The notes below the pieces were generated by a model, which was given only the letters and a program-made list of their open reading frames with translations, was not told the DNA's origin and did no database searches. A stretch of 64,000 bases of DNA, taken from assembly GCA_963764665.1 (NCBI GenBank), contig CAVXTL010000011.1:73261-137260 (forward strand). Direction: 5' to 3'. This stretch comes from JACVRW01 sp963764665. Lineage in GTDB: Bacteria > Actinomycetota > Thermoleophilia > Solirubrobacterales > Thermoleophilaceae. The translations under genes were made by a program, and so were the position numbers. Within the stretch, counting starts at the first letter, position 1; every line of letters begins with the position of its first letter. Shown here in pieces: positions 30,680 through 38,148 of this stretch.

Positions 30680-32167
30680 ATGCGCAACCGTGAACTCCAC
30701 GACGCGCTGCGTGAGTTCGCGCTCGAGTCGGCGGCCTTCCTCAGCGACGAGATCCGCGACGGCGCGGAGCTCGAGTTCGACGTCGTCGACGGCGGCCACG
30801 GAGGCGGCCCGTCGCTCTACCGGTATCAGCCGCGCACGTCCGCTTTCCTGGACGCGCGCTGGGATGGGCTGCGCCGGCTGCCGGGCTGCGAGAAGGCGTC
30901 GGCCGAGCTGGGCGCAGGCGCATCGCCGTGGCTGCGCGTGAACGGCATGCGCGGCGAGCAGGCCGAGCCTGCGCTGCGCGCCATGCTGGACCGGCTCTAC
31001 GAGGACGCCACCAGCTTCGTCTTTCCCGAGGAGCGCTTCGACCGGCTCTACGAGGAGGTGGAGACCACCCTCTACCGCGACGCCGTGGGGGCGCGCGTGG
31101 TCGCCCCGCTGGCCGGGGTGACGATCGAGAGCGAGCGCGTGGATCTCGGCGGCGGGCTCTCGCTCGTGATGGGCGACCGCGCCGACGTGCCGCCCGAGGC
31201 CGCCTGGCCCGGTGACGACCAGCAGGCCGAGGCCGCTGTGATGTGCGTTCTCGAGCGCGAGGTACAGGCTGACGACCAGATTCCCGTGACGGAGGCCGAG
31301 GAGCGCTTCCGCGGGCTCGTGACCGCGCTGCGCCTGTGGGCGCCGGGCGCGATCGCCCTCTGCGCCCCCGGTTTCCGGCGCTCGGGAGAGGGGCGCTGGG
31401 CTGCTGTGGGCATTGGCGGGCCGGGCACCGCACGTGGCGCGGACTGGACGCTCGCCGCGGACGAGGAGGACGACCTGCGCGACTTCCTCGAGGCGCTGGG
31501 CGACACGCCCGCGGGCGGCCCCGTGGGGTGGGCGCTCGGGCGCTTCGAGATGGGCTGCGAGCGCCCGCACGAGGCCGAAGCCCTGTCGGACTACCTGCTG
31601 GGGCTGCGAGCGCTGCTCGACGCCACGAGCGAGGCGGGCGAGGCCAGCCTCGCGCTGCGCGTGGCCGCGCTCTGCGCCGAGGAGGGCCAGCGCCGGGCCG
31701 TGCAGCGCCGGATCGAGGCGGCCCTGTCGCTCGAGCGCTTCCTGATGGGGGGCCGCGGAAGCCTCCAGGAGCGAATCGGCTCGGAGTCCCCGCGCGACCT
31801 GGTGCGAGAGATGGAGACGCACCTGCGCGCGCTGCTGCGCGACGTGCTCTGCGGCTACCTGGAGTCCGACCTGAAGAGCGTGGCCGACGACATCCTGCTC
31901 GAGACCGCGCCCGAGCCGTTCGCGCTCGACGGTGAGCGCGGCTCGGAGCTGCGGCTGGAGGCACGCGACCTGCGCGAGCCGGAGTCAGAGCCGCCGCCCG
32001 AGCGCGAACTGGAACCCGAACCGGAGACCACGGAGTTCGAGGCAGTGGCCGAGCCCGAGCCCGTCGTGGTCGCTGCGGAGGAATCGCCGCAGCCCCACCT
32101 GGAGGGTGTGACCGAGTCCGCCGACTGGGGCTGGGACGACCCGGAGGACTACTCGGCGCCGGTCTGA
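30680..32167 (+). CDS. Hypothetical protein with HEPN-like middle region
   Basis: This 495-aa protein matches no named family outright. Residues of about 190-370 have the helical pattern of Apea-like HEPN domains: SDYLLGLRALLDATSEAGEA, then LRVAALCAEEGQRRAVQRRI and EAALSLERFLMGG. The RxxxxH ribonuclease motif usual in HEPN nucleases is absent, since the place reads ERFLMGG. It may bind rather than cut. The last 120 residues are acidic and disordered (ESEPPPERELEPEPETTEFE). The ATG at 30680 lacks a strong ribosome binding site. It converges on the ArsA-like gene with a 19-bp overlap. The HEPN link is a weak inference. Confidence 0.55.
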   Translation: MRNRELHDALREFALESAAFLSDEIRDGAELEFDVVDGGHGGGPSLYRYQPRTSAFLDARWDGLRRLPGCEKASAELGAGASPWLRVNGMRGEQAEPALRAMLDRLYEDATSFVFPEERFDRLYEEVETTLYRDAVGARVVAPLAGVTIESERVDLGGGLSLVMGDRADVPPEAAWPGDDQQAEAAVMCVLEREVQADDQIPVTEAEERFRGLVTALRLWAPGAIALCAPGFRRSGEGRWAAVGIGGPGTARGADWTLAADEEDDLRDFLEALGDTPAGGPVGWALGRFEMGCERPHEAEALSDYLLGLRALLDATSEAGEASLALRVAALCAEEGQRRAVQRRIEAALSLERFLMGGRGSLQERIGSESPRDLVREMETHLRALLRDVLCGYLESDLKSVADDILLETAPEPFALDGERGSELRLEARDLREPESEPPPERELEPEPETTEFEAVAEPEPVVVAAEESPQPHLEGVTESADWGWDDPEDYSAPV

Positions 32168-33261
32168 GCCCGGCGCCGCCCGCCGCGCCGGCGGGCGAAC
32201 AGGTGGTCGTTCATGTGTGCCAGGCCGTCGAGGTCGTGCACGTCGTCGTCGAGCCGGGGCACCTCGATGAGCGGTGTGCCGTCGAGCCGGGCGCGCAGTC
32301 GCCGCAGCGCCGCGCGGTCGCGTAGGGCGAGCGCGCGCTCCTCGTCCCAGGTGCGTACCACCTTGCGGGCCAGCTGTTCGCCCAGCAGCTCCTCTACCTC
32401 GGCGTTCACGTCAGCCCGATGGGCCGGTACGTGCATGCGCACGCGGTTGGCCACCACGCCGGCGAACGGCAGCTCGGCCTCGCGCAGCCGCTCGTGGAAG
32501 AAGGCCGCCTCGTCGAGCGAGTCCTGGCGCGGGGAGGTGACCACCACGAACGTGCTGCGCTCGTGGGCGAGCAGCGCGTTGACCTCCTTGGCGCGCTCCC
32601 GGAAGCCCTCCACCATCCCGCCGAAGCTGTTGAAGAAGTCGGACAGGTCGGCGAGCAGGTCCACGCCGGTGGCGCGTCTCATCGCGCCAAAGAGCACGCC
32701 GCTGCCGCGGCCGAGCAGCTTCAGCCCCATCACCCCCGGCCCCGCGAGCAGCTGGAGCGACGGAGAGTCGATGAACGCGGCCAGCTTGCGCGGCGCGTCG
32801 AGGAAGTCGAGCGCGTGGCGGGTGGGCGGCGTGTCGAGCACCAGCAGGTCGTAGACACCCTCGCGGTGGAGCTCGTGGAGCTTCTCCATCGCCATGTACT
32901 CCTGGGAGCCGGCCACCGCGTTCGACAGCTCGCGATAGATCGGGTTGGAGAGCACGGACTCGCGCGTGCGCTCGTCGGGCGCGTGCTGCTCCACCAGCTC
33001 GTCGAAGGTGCGCTTGGGGTCGAGCATCATCGCCCAGAGCTCGCCCTTCACCGGGGCGTCCACCAGGTGGGCCTCGTGTCCCAGCTCGTCCAGGCCGAGC
33101 GCGTGGGCCAGCCGGCGCGCCGGGTCGATGGTGAGCACGGCGACCTTGCCGCCGCGGGCGGCCATGCCCAGAGCGATGGCAGCGGCGGTGGAGGTCTTGC
33201 CCACGCCGCCGGGCCCGGCGCACACGCACACCTCCTTGCCATCCAGCCAGCGGTCGATCAC
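32149..33261 (-). CDS. ArsA/Get3-like anion-transporting ATPase (second of pair)
   Basis: This SIMIBI-class ATPase (370 aa) has a P-loop AGPGGVGKTSTA at about 15-26, and VAVLTIDPARRLAHALGL as switch I/A-loop. YDLLVLDTPPTRHALDFLD is Walker B and switch II, and VTSPRQDSLDEA follows. It resembles the larger subunit of the actinobacterial ArsA pair (Rv3680/Rv3679 in M. tuberculosis). The GTG at 33261 overlaps the partner stop by 4 bp; an open frame to 33939 is a shadow. Get3/ArsA proteins hand over tail-anchored proteins or metalloids. In actinobacteria the client is not settled. Confidence 0.85.
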   Translation of the reverse strand: MIDRWLDGKEVCVCAGPGGVGKTSTAAAIALGMAARGGKVAVLTIDPARRLAHALGLDELGHEAHLVDAPVKGELWAMMLDPKRTFDELVEQHAPDERTRESVLSNPIYRELSNAVAGSQEYMAMEKLHELHREGVYDLLVLDTPPTRHALDFLDAPRKLAAFIDSPSLQLLAGPGVMGLKLLGRGSGVLFGAMRRATGVDLLADLSDFFNSFGGMVEGFRERAKEVNALLAHERSTFVVVTSPRQDSLDEAAFFHERLREAELPFAGVVANRVRMHVPAHRADVNAEVEELLGEQLARKVVRTWDEERALALRDRAALRRLRARLDGTPLIEVPRLDDDVHDLDGLAHMNDHLFARRRGGRRRAQTGAE

Positions 33262-34181
33262 AGCCGCCGCTCCAGGACGCTTGCCAGCCGCTCGAGCTGC
33301 TCGAGGCCGATGTCCGGCTCGAAGATGAAGGGGAGGGTGAACACGGGCGCCTCTGCCGCGCGCCGCAGCCGCGCCGTCTGGGAGCGCTCCGCACGTGCGC
33401 GGCGCTCCTCCGAGAGCGCCGCGGCGGCGGCTGCGCGCACCTCGGCCGAGCCGCGGCCGTCGAGCGCCCCGAGCCGGCGGGCGTCGGCGGCGCTGAAGCG
33501 CTGGGGGTAGACGGCGTTGACCACGATCGCGTCGAGGGCCATGCCGAGCTCGTCGCGCAGGCGTCCCTCCAGCTCGATCGTCTCGTTCACCGGCATCTCC
33601 TCGGGCAGCGCGGCCGCCAGAACCCCGGTGGCGTCGGTGTCGCGCACGAAGGCGTCGATGATGAGGGCCTGCCGGCGGATCGGCCCGACGCGAGCCACGC
33701 CCGCGTAGGTGGAGGGCGCGCGCAGCATCGCCAGGCCGTGGCCGGTGGCGGGCGCGTCCACGATCGCCAGGTCGTACACGGCGCCCTCCGTGCGGCGCTC
33801 GAGCTGCGCCAGGTCCCAGACCTTGCCCATGGTCACGAGCTCGGTGAGCCCGGGAGCCGCCGCCGTCAGGTACTGGAACACGCGGCTGCCGCCGAGCAGG
33901 CCGGCGAGGGTGTCCGAGCGCAGCTGGTAGCGGAGCCACTCCTCCTTGGTGCGCTCCGGGTCCACGGCCACCCCGGACAGGCCCGGTGCCAGCTCCTGCT
34001 CACCGTCGGCCGCGCCGGGCTGGCCCAGCATCGCCGGGAGCCGCTGCTGCGCCGCGACCTCGCACACGATCACCCGCTTCCCGCGCCGTGCCGCGGCCAG
34101 GCCGAGGGCGGCCGCGATCGTGGTCTTGCCGACCCCGCCCTTGCCCGTTACGACCACCAAACGCTTGTCCAGCAGTGACAT
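33258..34181 (-). CDS. ArsA/Get3-like anion-transporting ATPase (first of pair)
   Basis: This is the partner ATPase (307 aa), first in the two-gene operon. Its P-loop, VVTGKGGVGKTTIAAA, is at about 9-24. VIVCEVAAQQRLPAMLGQ and YDLAIVDAPATGHGLAML follow as switch regions. The C-terminal half is divergent and ends in FIFEPDIGLEQLERLASVLE. ATG 34181 is used; a longer frame to 34364 would overlap the divergent ParA gene. Both proteins keep intact P-loops, so a heterodimer with two active sites is possible, similar to the mycobacterial BagA/BagB-like complex. Confidence 0.85.
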   Translation of the reverse strand: MSLLDKRLVVVTGKGGVGKTTIAAALGLAAARRGKRVIVCEVAAQQRLPAMLGQPGAADGEQELAPGLSGVAVDPERTKEEWLRYQLRSDTLAGLLGGSRVFQYLTAAAPGLTELVTMGKVWDLAQLERRTEGAVYDLAIVDAPATGHGLAMLRAPSTYAGVARVGPIRRQALIIDAFVRDTDATGVLAAALPEEMPVNETIELEGRLRDELGMALDAIVVNAVYPQRFSAADARRLGALDGRGSAEVRAAAAAALSEERRARAERSQTARLRRAAEAPVFTLPFIFEPDIGLEQLERLASVLERRL

Positions 34182-34290
34182 CACCGGAGGACAGAGTGAA
34201 GGATTCCCCCCAGCTCGTGCGAATAGGCCTTGCGTAATGGGACTGTTCGAGCGCTCTCGTCCTGCGCAGCCGACTGAACCGGAGGCACCC

Positions 34291-35058
34291 GTGTCGTCCA
34301 AGGCCAAGGTCATCGCCTTCACCAACCAGAAGGGGGGCGTTGCGAAGACCACAACAACGCTCAACCTCGCCGCTGCGTTCGTCGAGCAGGGTCACCGCGT
34401 CCTGTGTGTGGACCTGGATCCGCAGGCCAACCTCACGATGAGCCAGGGCATCGACCCGGACTCGCTCGAGGTGTCGATGTACGACGTGCTCGTGCACCAC
34501 GTGTCGCTGCGGGAGGTCATCCGCAGGCGCGAGGTGGACATCGCCTGCGCGTCGATCGACCTGGCCGGCGCGGAGATCGCGATGTCCACGATGATCGGCC
34601 GCGAGCGCTCGCTGGTGAAGGCCCTGCTGCCGGTCAAGGAGGACTACGACTACGTCTTCATCGACACTCCTCCGAGCCTCGGGCTGCTCACGATCAACGC
34701 CCTCACGGCCTCCAACAAGGTCATCGTCCCCGTGCAATGCGAGTATCTGTCCATGCGCGGGCTGATCCAGCTCCAGAACACCCTGTCGATGGTGCGCGAG
34801 GAGCTGAACCCCGACATCGAGATCGAGGGCATCCTGCCGACACTCGTGGATAACCGAACCGTGCACGCCAAGGAGGCGATCGAGATCCTGGAGGAGAACT
34901 TCGGGGAACGTGTCTTTGCCTCCCGCATCAACAAGACGGTGCGGTTCGCGGAGGCTCCTGTGAAGGGTATGTCGGTACTGAAGTACGACCCCGACGGGAA
35001 GGCCGCGTACGCCTACCGTCAGCTAGCCGAGGAGGTCCTGGCGAATGGCAAGCAGTAA
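34291..35058 (+). CDS. parA: ParA/Soj-type ATPase
   Basis: This ParA/MinD-class ATPase (255 aa) has the deviant Walker A FTNQKGGVAKTTTTLNLA near the N-terminus and DLDPQANLTMSQG as A'-motif. YVFIDTPPSLGLLTINAL is Walker B. FAEAPVKGMSVLKYDPDGKAA near the end is typical of Soj. GTG 34291 was chosen because GGAGG lies 5 nt upstream and it gives the normal Soj length. An upstream ATG at 34237 would add 18 residues. No parB follows; instead the stop overlaps the start of an ftsZ gene by 14 bp. A role in placing the Z-ring, as MipZ and PomZ do, is an inference from this coupling. Confidence 0.9.
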   Translation: MSSKAKVIAFTNQKGGVAKTTTTLNLAAAFVEQGHRVLCVDLDPQANLTMSQGIDPDSLEVSMYDVLVHHVSLREVIRRREVDIACASIDLAGAEIAMSTMIGRERSLVKALLPVKEDYDYVFIDTPPSLGLLTINALTASNKVIVPVQCEYLSMRGLIQLQNTLSMVREELNPDIEIEGILPTLVDNRTVHAKEAIEILEENFGERVFASRINKTVRFAEAPVKGMSVLKYDPDGKAAYAYRQLAEEVLANGKQ

Positions 35059-36562
35059 GCGGGCGAGCATGCGTGAGGGACCCCTGGCCCAGCTCTTCCG
35101 CAAGACGGACGAGGAAGAGGGTCAGACCGAGGCGCCGCGCTCCGACACCGACCCCAAGGCCGGGAAGCCGCTCCCCGAGGGCGGTCCTGCGCCGCAGGCC
35201 ACCCGGCAGGAGCCCGAGCCGCGCCGCGAGCGGCGAGCGGAGGAGCCTGCCCAGGACAACTTTGCCAGCCGCGCCACCGAGGCCGCGCGCCGTGCCGAGG
35301 AGCGGGCCGAGCGTCGCCGTGCCGAGCGCGAGAGCGCCGAGCCTGCGCCGCGCGTGAGCCGCTACGAGGGTGTGCCCACGCCGGAGGAGCGCCTGCGCAG
35401 CGTGTTCTCCTCGGATATCCCCGAGAACATCATGGAGCGCTCCCCCGAGCGCAGCCTCGAGCAGGACGCCATCCAGCCCGAGCCGCCGCTGTCGCGCGGC
35501 TCCTCGGAGCCCGTGCTGCGCGTGGTTGGCGTGGGCGGAGCCGGGGTCAACGCGGTCAACCGCATGATCGAGGCGCAGGTCGAGGGCGTGGACTTCGTGG
35601 CCGTCAACACGGACATGCAGTCGCTCGAGCAGTCGGCCGCCAGCAACCGCCTGCACATCGGCGGCGAGAGCACCCGCGGACTCGGCTCCGGGTCGAACCC
35701 CGAGCTGGGCCGCACCGCCGCGATGGAGGAGTACGACCGTCTCAAGAGCACCCTCAAGGGCGCGGACATGGTCTTCATCACCGCCGGCGCAGGCGGCGGC
35801 ACGGGCACCGGCGCCGCGCCGGTCGTGGCCCGCATCGCCCGAGAGGTGGGCGCGCTCACCGTGGGCATCGTCACCAAGCCGTTCGCCTTCGAGGGCGCGC
35901 GGCGCGGCGAGCAGGCCGACCTCGGCGTGGAGGATCTGGCGAAGGAGGTGGACACCCTCATCGTCATCCCGAACGCGCGGCTGCTGACCGTGCTCGACAA
36001 GTCCACATCGATGGTCGAGGCGTTCCGCGTGGCGGACGACGTGCTGCGCCAGGGCGTGCAGGGCATCTCCGACCTGATCACGCTTCCCGGCCTCATCAAC
36101 CTCGACTTCGCCGACGTGCGCACGATCATGTCGGAGGCCGGCCAGGCCCTTCTCGGCATCGGCATGGGCACCGGGGAACGGCGCGCCATGGACGCGGTGG
36201 AGCACGCCATCGAGTCGCCGCTGCTCGAGACCTCGCTCGAGGGCGCCCAGTCGATCCTGCTGTCGATCACCGGCGGCCGGGACCTCTCCCTGTGGGAGGT
36301 CAACGAGTCGGCCAAGGCCGTGGCCGAGGCAGCGCACCCCGACGCCAACATCATCTTCGGCGCCATGGTCGACGAGAAGGTCGACGACCAGGTGTGGGTG
36401 ACCGTCGTGGCCACCGGCTACGGCGACCGCCCTCAGCACCGCTTCACCCCGCGGAGCGATCCGATCCCGGCCGACGCCGAGCCGAGCGTCCGGCGCGCGC
36501 GCGAGCGCGAGTCGAGCATTCTGGGAGAGGTCGACGTACCCGAGTTCATTCCTCGGCGCTAG
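35045..36562 (+). CDS. ftsZ: Cell division protein FtsZ with long N-terminal extension
   Basis: This 505-aa protein contains a full FtsZ. The GTPase starts at VLRVVGVGGAGVNAVNRM (about 157-174), with GAGGGTGTGAAP (248-259) as the G-box. The T7 synergy loop is LINLDFADVRTIM, and the C-terminal peptide DVPEFIPRR would bind FtsA/SepF-type partners. Ahead of it are about 155 residues that FtsZ normally lacks. They are charged, rich in Arg, Glu, Ala and Pro (for example ARRAEERAERRRAERESAEP), and probably disordered. They end in a more ordered YEGVPTPEERLRSVFSSDI. GGAGG 9 nt before ATG 35045 and the 14-bp overlap with parA support this start. A late ATG at 35432 has no such signal. Confidence 0.92.
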   Translation: MASSKRASMREGPLAQLFRKTDEEEGQTEAPRSDTDPKAGKPLPEGGPAPQATRQEPEPRRERRAEEPAQDNFASRATEAARRAEERAERRRAERESAEPAPRVSRYEGVPTPEERLRSVFSSDIPENIMERSPERSLEQDAIQPEPPLSRGSSEPVLRVVGVGGAGVNAVNRMIEAQVEGVDFVAVNTDMQSLEQSAASNRLHIGGESTRGLGSGSNPELGRTAAMEEYDRLKSTLKGADMVFITAGAGGGTGTGAAPVVARIAREVGALTVGIVTKPFAFEGARRGEQADLGVEDLAKEVDTLIVIPNARLLTVLDKSTSMVEAFRVADDVLRQGVQGISDLITLPGLINLDFADVRTIMSEAGQALLGIGMGTGERRAMDAVEHAIESPLLETSLEGAQSILLSITGGRDLSLWEVNESAKAVAEAAHPDANIIFGAMVDEKVDDQVWVTVVATGYGDRPQHRFTPRSDPIPADAEPSVRRARERESSILGEVDVPEFIPRR

Positions 36563-36576
36563 CTCTCACACGACAC

Positions 36577-36603
36577 CGGTCGCCCCACTCGTGGCGGCGA
36601 CCG
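36577..36603 (+). terminator. Hairpin between ftsZ and gamma-glutamyltransferase gene
   Basis: CGGTCGCC (36577-36584) pairs with GGCGACCG (36596-36603). Inside, CCAC and GTGG also pair around TC, leaving one bulged C. There is no T-tract. The stem ends 5 nt before the next ATG (36609), so it could also limit ribosome access there. Confidence 0.55.
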
Positions 36604-36608
36604 CTTGA

Positions 36609-38144
36609 ATGGGCGCCGTGAAGGGCGTAGTCGCAGCCGGTCACCCGGTAACCGCCGAGGCGGGCGCAGAGGTTCTGCGCCAAGGCGGTAACGCCGTCGA
36701 CGCCGCCGTGGCCTGCGTGCTGATGTCGTTCGTGGCCGAGTCGCCGCTCACCGGGCCGGGCGCGGGCGGATTCATGCTCGTCCACACGGCCGGGGGCGAG
36801 GACCACCTGCTCGACTTCTTCGTGGCGGCGCCGGGCCGCGGCGACGGTGAGCGCAGGCCGGCCGAGCTCACGCCCATCGACATCACGTTTGCCGAGGGGG
36901 CGGTGCAGCGGTTCAACGTCGGCCCCTCCTCGGTCGGCGCCCACGGCACGCCGCTCGGGCTCGCCCAGACGCTCCAGCGGTTCGGCACCATGCCGCTGGC
37001 CGAGCTCACCCGGGCGCCCGCCGAGGCGGCGCGATCAGGGGTCGAGGTGCTGCCGATGCAGGCTTTCCTGTTCAGCGTGCTGGAGCCGATCTTCCGCTCC
37101 ACCCCGGAGTGCGAGGCCATCTACGCGCCCGGGCGGCGGCTCCTCGAGGCGGGGGACACGATCCGGCTCCCCGAGCTCGGCGACCTCCTGGAGCGGCTGG
37201 GCGCCGAGGGGCCCGGCTTCCTCTACGAGGGCGACGTGGCCGCGGCGGTGAGCGACTGGGTGCTCGCGCGCGGCGGGCTCCTGACCCGCGAGGACCTCAC
37301 GAGCTACGAGGTGGTCGAGCGCGAGCCGGCCCGCGTGGCGTACCGCGGCCGCGAGGTGCTCACCAATCCCCCGCCCTCGTCCGGGGGCATCCTCGTGGCC
37401 GACGCCCTCGGAATCCTCGAGCGGCTAGAACGCCCCCACGGCGCGGCGGTGGTCGCCGAGGTGATCGCGTCCACCAACCGCGCACGCGACGCCGACTTCC
37501 TCGAGGGCCTCGGCAGCGACGGCTACCTGGAGCGCTTCCTGGCGGAGGAGGCGCTCGACTCGGTGGCCACCGAGGTGCGCACGCGGCTGGGGAGCACCAC
37601 CCACGTGTCGGTGATGGACGCCGACGGCGCCTGCGCCACGGTCACCTGCTCGAACGGCTCGTGCTCGGGCGTGGTGGTGCCCGGCACTGGGATGCACCTC
37701 AACAACATGCTCGGCGAGGAGGACCTCAACCCGCTCGGCTTCCACCTAAACCCGCCCGGCGCCCGGGTGCCGAGCATGATGGCTCCCACGGTGGTCCTGC
37801 GCGACGGCCGGCCCGAGCTGGCACTCGGCTCCGCCGGGTCGAACCGCATCCGCTCCGCGATCCTCCAGACGGTGCTCGCCGTGGTGGACGGCGGCGCCCG
37901 CGCGGAGGAGGCCGTGGCCGCGCCGCGGGTCCACGTGGAGGGCCGCGAGCTGGACGCGGAACCCGGCATCGACCCCGAGGCGCTGGACCGGCTGGAGGAG
38001 CGCGGGTGGACGGTGCGCCGCTGGGCTGAGCGAAACCTGTTCTTCGGCGGTGTCCAGGCGGTCACGCGGGACCCGTCGACAGGCGAGCTCACCGGCGCGG
38101 GCGACCCGCGTCGCGGCGGGGCCGCCGTGGTGGTGCGCGACTAG
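36609..38144 (+). CDS. ggt: Gamma-glutamyltransferase
   Basis: This N-terminal nucleophile hydrolase (511 aa) transfers or hydrolyses the gamma-glutamyl group of glutathione-like peptides. GVVAAGHPVTAEAGAEVLRQGGNAVDAA and PLTGPGAGGFML are family marks. The autocleavage site is expected in GSTTHVSVMD at about residue 330, with Thr as nucleophile. PSMMAPTVV and LGSAGSNRIRSAILQ follow in the small subunit. No signal peptide is present, which is less common for the family, so it may be cytoplasmic. Start ATG 36609 leaves only a hairpin between it and ftsZ. Confidence 0.9.
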   Translation: MGAVKGVVAAGHPVTAEAGAEVLRQGGNAVDAAVACVLMSFVAESPLTGPGAGGFMLVHTAGGEDHLLDFFVAAPGRGDGERRPAELTPIDITFAEGAVQRFNVGPSSVGAHGTPLGLAQTLQRFGTMPLAELTRAPAEAARSGVEVLPMQAFLFSVLEPIFRSTPECEAIYAPGRRLLEAGDTIRLPELGDLLERLGAEGPGFLYEGDVAAAVSDWVLARGGLLTREDLTSYEVVEREPARVAYRGREVLTNPPPSSGGILVADALGILERLERPHGAAVVAEVIASTNRARDADFLEGLGSDGYLERFLAEEALDSVATEVRTRLGSTTHVSVMDADGACATVTCSNGSCSGVVVPGTGMHLNNMLGEEDLNPLGFHLNPPGARVPSMMAPTVVLRDGRPELALGSAGSNRIRSAILQTVLAVVDGGARAEEAVAAPRVHVEGRELDAEPGIDPEALDRLEERGWTVRRWAERNLFFGGVQAVTRDPSTGELTGAGDPRRGGAAVVVRD

Positions 38145-38148
38145 TGAC

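Noticed and set aside
34237..34290. Earlier ATG start for ParA (adds MGLFERSRPAQPTEPEAP)
   Set aside because: GGAGG 5 nt before GTG 34291 and normal Soj length favour the later start; the longer form remains possible.
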